NCBI RefSeq assembly: GCF_000953655.1
Contig: NZ_LN681225.1
Coordinates: forward strand, 760,001-824,000
DNA length: 64,000 nt
Origin: Legionella hackeliae
Lineage (GTDB): Bacteria; Pseudomonadota; Gammaproteobacteria; Legionellales; Legionellaceae
Direction: 5' to 3'
The position numbers and the translations under genes are program-made. The notes beneath the pieces were generated by a model. The model ran no database searches. It was not told the DNA's origin and saw only the letters and a program-made list of their open reading frames with translations. Below, one piece after another: positions 1-9,103 of the stretch (position 1 is the first letter of the stretch; every line of letters begins with the position of its first letter).

Positions 1-577
1 CTGACATTCGAGCCAGTTCGTTATCACCTTGTAGACATTGTGCATAATATTTTGGAAGAGCATTGTGTTCAGATTCAGGTACCACGCTAATAAAATCTTG
101 CCAGTAATCTGGGAAAATAAGGTTGGCTCCTTCCTTATAAAACCAGTCGATGTCCTTTTTGCGCCCAAGAAAAACTTGATGCAATAATAACGCACCAATC
201 TGATGTGGAAACTGTTGAGCATACAGTAGTGCTAGCAATGTACCCCAACCGCTACCAAATAACACAAATCGGTTTATTCCTAAATAATCGCGAATGGCAT
301 CAATATCATCTAGTAATTCTTGTGTGGTATTGTTTTTCAATTCCCCATGGGGGGTAGAACGGCCACAACCTCTTTGATCAAATAAAATTATGTGATAAAG
401 CTCGGGGTCAAAAAAACGTCGAAAACATTCATTTCCTCCAGCCCCAGGCCCTGAATGTAAGACGATAACAGGTTTTCCTTTGGGATTGCCGATTTCTTCT
501 ATGTAAAGGGCATGAGGATCACTGACTGGTAACTCATGGCGCTGATAAGGCTTGATAGCAGGGTAAAGGGAATGCAT
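1..577 (-). CDS. Proline iminopeptidase-like alpha/beta hydrolase, C-terminus beyond window
   Basis: The first 192 residues are visible and the rest lies beyond base 1. The layout is that of the S33 proline iminopeptidase family, which removes N-terminal proline from peptides: an oxyanion-loop HSGPG at residues 41-45, then FDQRGCGRSTPH near 66-76 and the strand and helix of the nucleophile elbow. The elbow is unusual. At residues 108-112 it reads GSGWG, whereas the family normally has GGSWG, so the position of the catalytic serine holds glycine; the usual HGGPG is also HSGPG. The protein may be inactive, or serine 109 may have taken over. ATG at 577 is the natural start because MHSLYP begins directly at the family N-terminus. 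The gene is divergent from uvrD. Confidence 0.8.
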   Translation of the reverse strand, partial: MHSLYPAIKPYQRHELPVSDPHALYIEEIGNPKGKPVIVLHSGPGAGGNECFRRFFDPELYHIILFDQRGCGRSTPHGELKNNTTQELLDDIDAIRDYLGINRFVLFGSGWGTLLALLYAQQFPHQIGALLLHQVFLGRKKDIDWFYKEGANLIFPDYWQDFISVVPESEHNALPKYYAQCLQGDNELARMS

Positions 578-794
578 AAATTTCTCGTTTTTGTCTTCAT
601 ATTATACCGTCAATTACAAGATGCAAAGAGAGAATGTATAGACGGGCTTCATTAACGACTATTTTTCTTAAGTATAGATAATCGTGTAATTTTTTTATAT
701 TCCTTCATGGAAATGGAGTATTGTTATTGAAGCTTTGTTTTTCACTGCTAAATTTAAGATAATGAGTTTTATTTTGATTGATTAGGTTTAAAGC

Positions 795-2969
795 ATGACA
801 GCACTGCTTAAAGAATTAAACGAAAAACAACGCGAAGCGGTGAGCGCACCGTTAGGACATACACTGGTTTTAGCCGGCGCTGGTAGTGGCAAAACTCGCG
901 TGTTAGTTAGTCGCATTGCTTGGCTAATTGAGCAGGAACACATTTCTCCGCACGCAATATTGGCGGTAACGTTTACCAATAAAGCGGCTGGAGAAATGAA
1001 AACTCGTTTAAATAGCATGCTTGAAACTCCCTTGGTGGGGTTGTGGGTTGGAACCTTTCATGGTTTATGTCATCGTTTGTTGCGTCGTCATTATGAAGCG
1101 GCAAAATTACCTGAGCAATTTCATATTCTAGATAGCGAAGACCAGGCTAGAGTGATAAAGCGCGTATTGACCGCATTGAATCTTGATGAAGATCAGTGGC
1201 CTGTTAAGCAGGCACAATCCTTCATTAATGGCCAAAAAGACGAAGGTTTAAGGCCGGAGCATGTCCATATTTTGCCTTATGGACCCACTCGCACATTAGT
1301 ACAAATTTATAAGGCTTATGAGCAGGCATGCCATACAGCAGGTGTTATTGATTTTGCTGAGCTATTACTTCGTACGCACGAACTATTAAGGGACAATCCA
1401 GACATTCTGGCGCATTATCGTCACCGTTTTCAAGCCATTCTGGTCGATGAGTTTCAGGATACGAATACCATTCAATATGCCTGGATTCGCTTGTTAGCGG
1501 GTGAGCATGCCGCTGTGATGGCAGTTGGTGATGATGATCAATCGATTTACGGTTGGCGCGGTGCAAAAATTGAGAACATCCAGCGTTTTTCTCATGATTT
1601 TAACAATACACAGCTTATTCGCCTTGAGCAAAATTATCGCTCTACCTCCACAATATTGGATGCAGCAAATGCATTAATTACTAATAATAATTCAAGGATG
1701 GGTAAGAATTTATGGACTGCAGGTTCTGCGGGTGAAAAAATTATCGTTTATAGTGCTTTTAATGAGTTAGATGAAGCTCGCTTTCTTAGCGAACGAATTG
1801 CAATGGAAATTAATACAGGTCGTAGTGCGGATGAAATTGCCATTCTTTATCGTTCAAATGCTCAGTCAAGGGTTATTGAAGAAGCATTATTGCGGGCAGG
1901 TATCGCTTATCGTATTTACGGCGGCCTTCGTTTCTTCGAACGAGCCGAAATCAAAGATACCCTGGCTTATTTACGATTGATTGCCAATCCTTATGACGAC
2001 ACGGCATTTGAGCGCATTGTTAATTTCCCAACTCGGGGGATTGGTGAAAAAACCTTGGATGAATTGCGTCATTTAGCGCGGTCTGAAGATATTTCACTGT
2101 GGCAGGCTACAAAAACAGTATTGCAAGCGCAGCAACTACCTCAGCGTGCTGCCACGTCTCTTGCAAAATTCGTAGAACTTATCGAAACTCTGCAAGCTGA
2201 AACTACTCATCAAGAATTGGATGAACAAATAAACACAGTCATTGAAAACAGTGGCTTATATGCTCATTTTGCAAAAGTGAAAGGTGATAAAGCAGAATCC
2301 AGACTTGATAACCTCCAAGAGCTTGTGAATGCCGCGAAACAGTTCCGCTATGAACAAGAGGTTGAAGAGGATTTACCGTTGTTAGTTGCTTTTCTTGCCC
2401 ATGCCTCTTTGGAAGCTGGAGAAATGCAAGCACAAGAGCATGAGCGCTCAGTACATTTGATGACACTTCATGCGGCTAAAGGATTAGAATTCCCATTAGT
2501 CTTTTTGGTCGGTATGGAAGAGGGGGTGTTTCCAGGCAAACAAAGTTTGGAAGAACCTGGTCGACTGGAAGAGGAACGCAGACTTTGCTATGTTGGAATG
2601 ACGCGAGCAATGGAAAAGCTGGTGATATCTCATGCTGAAGTTCGTCGACAATATGGCCGTGAAGAGTACCATCGTCCCTCTCGTTTCTTACGAGAGCTAC
2701 CTGAGGAATTATTAGACGAGGTACGAGTGAAGGCGCGTTTTCAAGCCCCACTTTCTCCGAAAAATCTGTCAACTGTTGCCGCCGAAGAAGTTGGGTTGAA
2801 ACTTGGGCAAAATGTTAGTCATCCTAAATTTGGTCAAGGTGTCGTCTTAGCTGTTGAAGGAAGTGGTGCCCACACAAGAGTGCAAGTAAAATTTGCTGAT
2901 CACGGTTCCAAATGGCTGGTATTAGCCTACGCTAATTTAACACCTGTTGAGGATTACGCACCTTTTTAA
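795..2969 (+). CDS. uvrD: DNA helicase II UvrD (superfamily 1, 3'-5')
   Basis: ATP-dependent 3'-5' DNA helicase of nucleotide excision repair and methyl-directed mismatch repair. The 724 residues match the family length. Visible motifs in order: Walker A GAGSGKT at residues 28-34, TFTNKAA (Ia), VDEFQDTN (motif II, Walker B), GDDDQSIYGWRGA (III), QNYRST (IV), TLHAAKGLEFP (V) and YVGMTRA (VI). The C-terminal 60 residues (LGQNVSHPKFGQGVV onward) form the Tudor-like domain that binds RNA polymerase in UvrD/PcrA. It stands alone, divergent from the iminopeptidase gene, with 217 bp upstream that hold its promoter. Confidence 0.97.
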   Translation: MTALLKELNEKQREAVSAPLGHTLVLAGAGSGKTRVLVSRIAWLIEQEHISPHAILAVTFTNKAAGEMKTRLNSMLETPLVGLWVGTFHGLCHRLLRRHYEAAKLPEQFHILDSEDQARVIKRVLTALNLDEDQWPVKQAQSFINGQKDEGLRPEHVHILPYGPTRTLVQIYKAYEQACHTAGVIDFAELLLRTHELLRDNPDILAHYRHRFQAILVDEFQDTNTIQYAWIRLLAGEHAAVMAVGDDDQSIYGWRGAKIENIQRFSHDFNNTQLIRLEQNYRSTSTILDAANALITNNNSRMGKNLWTAGSAGEKIIVYSAFNELDEARFLSERIAMEINTGRSADEIAILYRSNAQSRVIEEALLRAGIAYRIYGGLRFFERAEIKDTLAYLRLIANPYDDTAFERIVNFPTRGIGEKTLDELRHLARSEDISLWQATKTVLQAQQLPQRAATSLAKFVELIETLQAETTHQELDEQINTVIENSGLYAHFAKVKGDKAESRLDNLQELVNAAKQFRYEQEVEEDLPLLVAFLAHASLEAGEMQAQEHERSVHLMTLHAAKGLEFPLVFLVGMEEGVFPGKQSLEEPGRLEEERRLCYVGMTRAMEKLVISHAEVRRQYGREEYHRPSRFLRELPEELLDEVRVKARFQAPLSPKNLSTVAAEEVGLKLGQNVSHPKFGQGVVLAVEGSGAHTRVQVKFADHGSKWLVLAYANLTPVEDYAPF

Positions 2970-3131
2970 GTAATTACTGCGTCTAAATATTGAATTTAGT
3001 ACACGCAGGTGCTACGTTTCTGTGTGCGAAAATTTTAGGGTCTTTAGACCATTTTATAAACGCTGTAAATAAAGGACAGATCCAGCAATGGTTCGTTAAA
3101 TATGATGTTAATTTATAACAAGGGGAAGGGT

Positions 3132-3932
3132 GTGAAATTTACAAATCTGTTAACAGCTGGGGTTTTGGCAACAGTTATGACATCACCACTAGCTATTGCT
3201 GCTGGTGCAGCAGACACTACTAAATCAGATTCAATGTCTGCAACACAAAAAAAAGAAATCGAAAAAATCATTCATGATTATCTGGTGAATAACCCAGAAG
3301 TCTTACTGGAAGCTTCTCAAGCCTTACAACAAAAACAACAACAAGCCATGCAAGAGCAAGCTCAGGCTGCCATTAAAGATAATGCTAACCAATTGCTCAA
3401 TGACGACCTGACTGTACTCGGTAACCCAAAAGGTAATGTTACTTTAGTGGAGTTTTTTGATTACCAGTGTATTCATTGCAAAAAAATGGCACCTGTTATC
3501 AGCGAATTAATTAAAAAAGATAACAACTTAAGAGTGGTATTTAAAGAGTTTCCTATTTTCGGTAAAAGTTCTGATATGGCTTCTCGTGCCGCGCTTGCCG
3601 CAGCTATGCAAGGTAAGTATAAAGAAATGCATGACGCTTTAATTAAGCAAGATCAGCGTCTCAATGAAAAAATTATCATGGACACCGCAAAATCTATTGG
3701 TTTGGACACAACAAAACTAAAAACCGATATGGAAAGCAAAAAAGTGACTGATGCTTTGAATGCAAATCGAGAATTGGCGGAAAAACTACACTTAATGGGT
3801 ACTCCTGCCTTTATCGTTGCAGCTACACCTGCTGGACATTTAAAAGAGGGTAGTACACCTTCATTTATTCCAGGTGCTGCAAGTGAAGAATCATTGCAAG
3901 AGCTTATTAAAAAGGCGTCTACTAGCAATTAA
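3132..3932 (+). CDS. DsbA2/Com1-type periplasmic thiol:disulfide oxidoreductase
   Basis: Periplasmic DsbA-like protein of the Com1 type found in Legionella and Coxiella, thought to form or isomerise disulfides in exported proteins. I chose GTG at 3132 over the ATG at 3102: AAGGGGAAGG lies just before it, and the product then begins with a clean signal peptide (MKFTNLLTAGVLATVM, cleavage near AIAAGA). From that start the protein has 266 residues. A helical, Gln-rich N-terminal segment (about 35-90), which in this family drives dimer formation, precedes a thioredoxin fold with active site CIHC at 113-116 and the cis-proline TPA at 224-226. The gene is monocistronic and a stem-loop follows it. 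Confidence 0.88.
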   Translation: MKFTNLLTAGVLATVMTSPLAIAAGAADTTKSDSMSATQKKEIEKIIHDYLVNNPEVLLEASQALQQKQQQAMQEQAQAAIKDNANQLLNDDLTVLGNPKGNVTLVEFFDYQCIHCKKMAPVISELIKKDNNLRVVFKEFPIFGKSSDMASRAALAAAMQGKYKEMHDALIKQDQRLNEKIIMDTAKSIGLDTTKLKTDMESKKVTDALNANRELAEKLHLMGTPAFIVAATPAGHLKEGSTPSFIPGAASEESLQELIKKASTSN

Positions 3933-3940
3933 ATAGTCAT

Positions 3941-3973
3941 CAAGCAGGTGATCCGATTTGGATTACCTGCTTG
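3941..3973 (+). terminator. Stem-loop after the dsbA2-like gene
   Basis: A 14-bp stem (one G-T wobble) begins CAAGCAGGT, encloses a five-base loop and ends ACCTGCTTG. It starts nine bases after the stop codon. No U-tract follows, so it is either a weak terminator or a 3' stabilising hairpin. Confidence 0.5.
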
Positions 3974-4146
3974 TCACTGATGTATAGTTCCTTCCGAGTT
4001 AATGTCACTTCGTTCTCGTCATGCTATTGCAATAAAAGATACAGGCCTGGCGCCATACGGGTTATACTGTATAGAAATAATATTTTTCCTCTTTAACTAC
4101 GCCAAAAAAATGTTACTATCGGGCATCTGGCAGTATTGAGATTACT

Positions 4147-5052
4147 ATGACAAAACCAAGCACGTTTCAAGAAATTATTTTAACATTGCAGCAGTTTTGG
4201 GCTGACCAGGGTTGTGTAGTGCTGCAGCCTTTGGATATGGAAGTAGGCGCGGGAACATTTCACCCTGCTACATTTTTGCGAGCGATCGGTCCTGAACCTT
4301 GGTCTGCTGCCTATGTGCAACCTTCTCGTCGCCCTACAGATGGTCGTTACGGTGAGAATCCAAATCGCGTCCAACATTATTATCAATTCCAGGTTGTATT
4401 AAAGCCCTCTCCCTTGGATATTCAGGAAAAATATCTTGATTCGTTGCGTGCCTTAGGCGTCGACCCGCTGGCTGATGACATCCGTTTTGTTGAAGACAAC
4501 TGGGAGTCACCCACACTTGGTGCCTGGGGATTAGGATGGGAAGTTTGGCAAAATGGGATGGAAGTATCTCAATTTACCTATTTCCAACAAGTTGGTGGAT
4601 TAACTTGTAAGCCAGTTACTGGTGAATTGACCTATGGTCTTGAGCGTATCTCAATGTATGTTTTAGGCGTTGATAATTTGTTTGAATTGCCCTGGAGTAA
4701 AACGGCTAATGGCATTGTCACTTATGGCGATGTATTTCACCAAAACGAAGTTGAAATGTCTGCTTACAATTTTGAACATGCCAATGTCGATGCCTTATTT
4801 AAGCAATTTGATTATTATGAGGTAGAGGCGCAAAAATTAGTGGCACTTAACCTGCCTTTGCCGGCTTATGAAATGGTTATGAAAGCTTCACATGCGTTTA
4901 ATTTGTTAGATGCAAGACGCGCTATTTCCGTCACCGAACGTCAACGCTATATTCTTAGAGTACGTCATTTATCAAGATCGGTGGCTCAGGCTTATTATGA
5001 TGCGCGTGAAGCGCTGGGTTTTCCTATGCTAAAGGTGTGCAATGGTCAATGA
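4147..5052 (+). CDS. glyQ: Glycyl-tRNA synthetase alpha subunit
   Basis: Catalytic subunit of the bacterial alpha2beta2 glycyl-tRNA synthetase, which charges tRNA-Gly. The 301 residues match the usual length of about 300. The family N-terminus ([18 protein letters not shown]) and the motifs around [20 protein letters not shown] and [14 protein letters not shown] are present. The 3' end overlaps glyS by 11 bases, so the two subunits are translationally coupled. It is the first gene of glyQ-glyS-gmhB-rsmJ. Confidence 0.98.
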   Translation: MTKPSTFQEIILTLQQFWADQGCVVLQPLDMEVGAGTFHPATFLRAIGPEPWSAAYVQPSRRPTDGRYGENPNRVQHYYQFQVVLKPSPLDIQEKYLDSLRALGVDPLADDIRFVEDNWESPTLGAWGLGWEVWQNGMEVSQFTYFQQVGGLTCKPVTGELTYGLERISMYVLGVDNLFELPWSKTANGIVTYGDVFHQNEVEMSAYNFEHANVDALFKQFDYYEVEAQKLVALNLPLPAYEMVMKASHAFNLLDARRAISVTERQRYILRVRHLSRSVAQAYYDAREALGFPMLKVCNGQ

Positions 5053-7117
5053 TTTTTTATTTGAACTAGGATGTGAAGAACTTCCTTCAGGTGCTGTTTG
5101 GCCCCTAACAGAGGCTTTGACGGCCAATCTTCTTCAAGCGCTTGAAAAGGCCCAAATTAGCTATGGGAAAGTGCACTCTTTTGCTACCCCAAGACGATTA
5201 GCTGTGCTAATTACACAATTGCAAGAAGAGCAACCAAGTCAGACTGTATCTCGACGCGGGCCCGCTGTAGCTGCGGCTTATGCCCCCGATGGACAACCTA
5301 CACCTGCTTTACTTGGATTTGCAAAATCTTGTGGGGTGGAGGTGGAAGCGCTTTCAGTCAGTAAAACTGATAAAGGCGAATGGTTGGCGTATGAATCTAC
5401 CAGCGAAGGCGCGAAAACGAAAGATCTGATGCCGGAATTGGTTCATCAGGCCATTGCTAATTTACCTATCCCAAAACCTATGCGTTGGGGGGATGGTGAT
5501 GCTGAATTTGCTCGACCAGTACACTGGGCAGTATTGTTATACGGTAATGAAGTTATCAAAACCAATATTCTGGGAGTAGAAACAGGACGTAAGACCTACG
5601 GTCATCGTTTTCATCATCCGCAAGCAATTGAAATAACGGCACCTAAAGACTATGAGTCGTTACTGCAACAAGCCTTTGTGATTACTGATTTTGCAGCGCG
5701 TAGAGCTATGATTGTAAAACAAGTGCAACAACTTGCAGAAAATTACAGCGCAAAGGCTGTGATGCCAGAAAGTTTACTGGATGAAGTAACGTCTATTGTT
5801 GAATGGCCACAAGCTCTTCTTGCTGATTTTGAGAAAGAATTTCTCAAGGTGCCGTCGGAAGCATTAATAGCCTCGATGCAATCCCATCAGAAATGCTTTG
5901 CCTTACAGGATAAATCAGGACAACTATTACCTCACTTTATTACGGTAGCAAATATTTCAAGCTCTCAACCGTCACAAGTGGTATTAGGAAATGAGAAGGT
6001 TATGCGGGCACGTTTAAGTGATGCAGCATTCTTCTTCCATCAAGATCAGAAAGAACCATTAAGTCAGCGTATTGCAGCTACTGAAAAAGTTGTCTTCCAG
6101 GCTAAATTAGGTACGTTACGTGAAAAAGCGGCACGCATTGAAGAATTAATGAAAGTGCTCAGTGATTCACTTCATTTGGACAAACAACAAGCAACTCGTG
6201 CCGCTCAATTATCGAAATGCGATTTAATGACTGGCATGGTAGGTGAGTTCCCGGAGCTACAAGGTCTCATGGGCTATTATTATGCGCGTCATGATGGGGA
6301 AGCGAATGAAGTTGCGGTTGCTTTAAATGAGCAATATATGCCGCGTTTCGCAGCGGATAATTTGCCTTCGTCGCCTTTAGGTGTCGCAATATCTTTAGCA
6401 GACAGATTAGATACTCTGGTTGGTATTTTTGCGATTGGACAGAAGCCTTCTGGTGTTAAAGATCCTTTTAAATTACGCCGTCATGCCCTGGCTATTGCCC
6501 GTCTTTTAATTTCAACACCAGCAAAACTTAATCTTGCAATGTTGATCGCAGAAACGGTTAAAATTTATGGCAATAAAGTATCAATAGATGCAGCTTCTAT
6601 TGCTGAGATTCAACCGTTTATTTTGGAGCGCATGCAATCTCACTACCATAGTCAAAATATAAGTGTGGATTTATTCCATGCAGTACGTGCACGACAAGAG
6701 AATTGGCTTTTTGATTTTGACAAACGTATTGTGGCATTAGCAGAGTTTGTTGTATTACCAGAGGCCACGGTGCTTTCTGCTGCTTGTAAGCGAGTTAATA
6801 ATTTGTTGCAACAAGCAGATCAATCACTAGCTATGTCCATTGATGAAAACCTATTGGAAGAAGGCGCTGAGAGGTCACTTTTTACACATTTGCGCGATAT
6901 GGAGAAGAGAGTAGAGCCACTTTATATTGCTGCAGATTATAAAAATATACTGACCCAACTTGCTAGTTTGCGAGAACCCGTTGACGCATTTTTTGAGCAC
7001 GTCATGGTCATGGTTGAAAATCAAGCTATCAAAAAAAATCGGTTACAGTTGTTAGCTCGGTTACAAGCTTTGTTGCAGGGAGTTGCTGATATTTCTTTGT
7101 TGCAGTTGAATCCATGA
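5042..7117 (+). CDS. glyS: Glycyl-tRNA synthetase beta subunit
   Basis: Beta subunit of the heterotetrameric GlyRS, carrying the HD-like, editing-like and anticodon-binding regions. It has 691 residues, close to the usual 690. The N-terminus [13 protein letters not shown] and the segment [19 protein letters not shown] are hallmarks of the family. It starts inside glyQ, and its last four bases (ATGA) contain the start codon of gmhB. Confidence 0.98.
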   Translation: MVNDFLFELGCEELPSGAVWPLTEALTANLLQALEKAQISYGKVHSFATPRRLAVLITQLQEEQPSQTVSRRGPAVAAAYAPDGQPTPALLGFAKSCGVEVEALSVSKTDKGEWLAYESTSEGAKTKDLMPELVHQAIANLPIPKPMRWGDGDAEFARPVHWAVLLYGNEVIKTNILGVETGRKTYGHRFHHPQAIEITAPKDYESLLQQAFVITDFAARRAMIVKQVQQLAENYSAKAVMPESLLDEVTSIVEWPQALLADFEKEFLKVPSEALIASMQSHQKCFALQDKSGQLLPHFITVANISSSQPSQVVLGNEKVMRARLSDAAFFFHQDQKEPLSQRIAATEKVVFQAKLGTLREKAARIEELMKVLSDSLHLDKQQATRAAQLSKCDLMTGMVGEFPELQGLMGYYYARHDGEANEVAVALNEQYMPRFAADNLPSSPLGVAISLADRLDTLVGIFAIGQKPSGVKDPFKLRRHALAIARLLISTPAKLNLAMLIAETVKIYGNKVSIDAASIAEIQPFILERMQSHYHSQNISVDLFHAVRARQENWLFDFDKRIVALAEFVVLPEATVLSAACKRVNNLLQQADQSLAMSIDENLLEEGAERSLFTHLRDMEKRVEPLYIAADYKNILTQLASLREPVDAFFEHVMVMVENQAIKKNRLQLLARLQALLQGVADISLLQLNP

Positions 7118-7650
7118 ATAAAGTCATTCTTCTAGATAGGGATGGAGTAATTAATCAGGACTCACTGCATTATATCAAATCAGCCGAAGAATTTATCTTT
7201 TTGCCAGGCAGCATTGATGCGATTGCTCGACTAACTAGAGCAGGTTATCGTATTGGTGTCGCGACCAATCAATCAGGGGTTTCTCGCGGTTATTATACTG
7301 AAGAAGAATTAGCAATTATTCATCATAAATTAATCCAGGAGGTGCAGGCTGATGGGGGAGAAATCGCTGCAATAGAATACTGTATTCATATGCCTAATGC
7401 AGGATGTGTTTGTCGCAAACCGCAACCTGGGATGCTAAAGGCACTTGCGCGGCGTTTGAATTGTTCCTTAAGTGATGTTCCTTTTGTAGGTGACAGGGTT
7501 TCTGATATTCAAGCCGCTGAAGCGGCAGGGGCAACTCCTATAATGGTGCTTTCCCCGATGACTGATCGTGTTGGCTTGCAAGATTATGCCCATGTACCGG
7601 TGTATTCCTCATTGATTGAATATGTAGATTTTTTATTGGCTAAAACATGA
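7114..7650 (+). CDS. gmhB: D-glycero-D-manno-heptose-1,7-bisphosphate 7-phosphatase
   Basis: HAD-family phosphatase that removes the 7-phosphate of heptose bisphosphate on the route to ADP-heptose for the LPS inner core. The 178 residues carry DRDGVIN (nucleophile D8, acid/base D10), TNQSG, and the zinc-binding set C90, H92, C98 and C100, followed by RKPQPGM and VGDRVSDI. The zinc loop is shorter than that of E. coli GmhB, which may bear on anomer preference. The start overlaps the glyS stop (ATGA) and the stop overlaps the start of rsmJ. Such coupling to glyQS is common in gamma-proteobacteria. Confidence 0.92.
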   Translation: MNKVILLDRDGVINQDSLHYIKSAEEFIFLPGSIDAIARLTRAGYRIGVATNQSGVSRGYYTEEELAIIHHKLIQEVQADGGEIAAIEYCIHMPNAGCVCRKPQPGMLKALARRLNCSLSDVPFVGDRVSDIQAAEAAGATPIMVLSPMTDRVGLQDYAHVPVYSSLIEYVDFLLAKT

Positions 7651-8372
7651 CGAATGAAATTGCAATTGGTTATGAAGGCGAGGAGCAAAGAATCCAAGCA
7701 GAGGAACTTGCCCAATCGTTGCAGTTAAAAATTAATAATCAAGCCGAACAACAATTGGTTGTTACCGCCGATAAACTTGTTTTAAAAATGGGTGATTTCT
7801 TACCTTTAAACGCTGACTTTACTGCCTCAACCTGGCAGAAGCGTCGTGATGCAGGGAAAAAGCAGGGATTAATTCGTGCTTGTAAACCTGGACCTGGTGT
7901 TCGCATTATCGATGCTACAGCAGGATGGGGGCGTGATGCAGCAGTGCTAGCCAGTTTTGGAGCGCGGGTAATCATGTTAGAGCGTCAGCCTATTTTAGCG
8001 GCGTTATTGAATGACGCTTTAATGCGTCGTGATGCGCATACCAGAAAAATTTTGCAACTTAAATTGTATCATGTCGATGCATTCAATTATCTGCATGAGT
8101 TATCACAACAAGATTACCCCGATGTGATTTATATCGATCCGATGCATCCTGAACGACAAAAATCTGCGTTGGTAAAAAAAGACATGCAGGTATTGCAGCA
8201 ATTGATTGCGCGAGACGATAAGACCGAAGAATTAATTCAATTGGCCAAGACTAGAGTAATGAAAAGAGTTGTTGTCAAATGGCCACAACATTCACCAGCG
8301 TTAGAAAAACCTGACACGACTATAGCGGGCAAAACAGTACGCTTTGATATTTACTTTCCTGGTAGAGATTAA
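7647..8372 (+). CDS. rsmJ: 16S rRNA (guanine1516-N2)-methyltransferase
   Basis: Class I SAM-dependent methyltransferase of the RsmJ family, which modifies G1516 in helix 45 of 16S rRNA. In the 241 residues, the SAM-binding motif DATAGWGRDAA lies near residues 90-100. It is followed by MLERQP (acidic end of the second strand) and the catalytic-type IDPMHPERQKSALVKKDMQ, which is very typical of RsmJ. It is the last gene of the glyQS operon; the non-coding repeat element begins seven bases after its stop. Confidence 0.92.
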   Translation: MTNEIAIGYEGEEQRIQAEELAQSLQLKINNQAEQQLVVTADKLVLKMGDFLPLNADFTASTWQKRRDAGKKQGLIRACKPGPGVRIIDATAGWGRDAAVLASFGARVIMLERQPILAALLNDALMRRDAHTRKILQLKLYHVDAFNYLHELSQQDYPDVIYIDPMHPERQKSALVKKDMQVLQQLIARDDKTEELIQLAKTRVMKRVVVKWPQHSPALEKPDTTIAGKTVRFDIYFPGRD

Positions 8373-8379
8373 TCTGGAT

Positions 8380-8407
8380 GCCTCGGACAAGCCGAGGCAC
8401 GTAGAGA
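8380..8407. repeat. Left terminal inverted repeat of the 415-bp element
   Basis: This 28-bp sequence beginning GCCTCGGACAAGCCGAGG is the exact reverse complement of 8767-8794. Its outer 18 bases can fold into a six-pair hairpin on their own, which may also end transcription from the rsmJ operon. Confidence 0.85.
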
Positions 8408-8766
8408 GGAGGAGGTTTAGTTTAGGTCAAATTTTCCAATCTAGGTAATGAGTGAGCTAGAAGGTAGAGTCCCATTCCCTATGTTCCGTTTGTCCTGTTA
8501 AAAATGTGTCAATTGCTGTGGTTAAACGCAGAAACTAAGTCCCCATTCTCTACATGTCCGGGTTTTTTTGGTTCAGAAGTATAGCGATTGCGGCGGGTAA
8601 ATGCAGAGGTTAGAGGTCCATTCACTAGGTCCCGATTGTCCTGGTAAAAAATATAGCAAGTGCTGCAGTTAAACGGAGAAACTAGAGTCCCATTCTCTAC
8701 GTACCTGGCTTTGTTTAGTTCAAAAGTATAGCGATTGCGGCGGGTAAGCAGAGATTAGAGGCCTAT

Positions 8767-8794
8767 TCTCTACGTGCCTCGGCTTGTCCGAGGC
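8767..8794. repeat. Right terminal inverted repeat of the 415-bp element
   Basis: Exact reverse complement of 8380-8407. It ends GGCTTGTCCGAGGC and lies 34 bp from the stop codon of the small minus-strand gene that follows. Confidence 0.85.
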
Positions 8795-8827
8795 TCCAGG
8801 AGAAAGGGGTAATCCAGTTCTCGATGA

Positions 8828-8998
8828 TTAAATAAAATCAAACTCATTCAATTCATCACGAAGACGCTTTTCTTCAAAAAGCTCTTCAATTCGTCTGCGG
8901 CGTTCAAGTTTTGTAGTTAACCCCGATTCGGTAATGTCTTGTGAGGCGATAGTTTCTTCCATGTCCGTGTCGAAATCATCAAAGCGTTGTATGGTCAT
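8828..8998 (-). CDS. Small acidic/basic PA3496-like protein of unknown function
   Basis: Predicted protein of 56 residues. The start is ATG at 8998, because GGAGGAATTGCA precedes it with ideal spacing; an upstream in-frame ATG lacks a ribosome site. The C-terminal half, ERRRRIEELFEEKRLRDEL, resembles the short conserved gamma-proteobacterial family typified by Pseudomonas PA3496 (an Arg/Glu helix ending in an Asp-rich tail). The N-terminal part is acidic (FDDFDTDMEE). No function can be assigned from sequence. The strong ribosome site and family-like helix argue that it is a real gene. Confidence 0.65.
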   Translation of the reverse strand: MTIQRFDDFDTDMEETIASQDITESGLTTKLERRRRIEELFEEKRLRDELNEFDFI

Positions 8999-9103
8999 TG
9001 CAATTCCTCCTTGCAGCAAGTTAATCCGTGATCATATGACCCTTTATAGAAAAATAACAGAATTCCAATGTTAAAAACAGTGGAATTCTGGCAAGTTGCT
9101 TTT

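Larger units (their letters stand above)
8380..8794. mobile_element. 415-bp non-autonomous element with 28-bp terminal inverted repeats
   Basis: Bases 8380-8407 and 8767-8794 are perfect 28-bp inverted complements. Each end contains its own small hairpin (CCTCGG-ACAAG-CCGAGG). The interior has no open reading frame but is built of imperfect direct repeats. A unit starting near GTCCCATTC and ending AACTAGAG or TTAGAG, about 70-80 bp long, recurs about four times, and alternate units are the most alike (for example TAGCGATTGCGGCGGGTAA occurs twice). The element fills the gap between rsmJ and the next gene. No target-site duplication is evident. It resembles a MITE or a structured intergenic repeat. 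Confidence 0.7.

Noticed and set aside
3102-3131. ATG at 3102 as start of the dsbA2-like gene
   Set aside because: It would put ten extra residues before the signal peptide, and the strong ribosome site lies just before the GTG at 3132.
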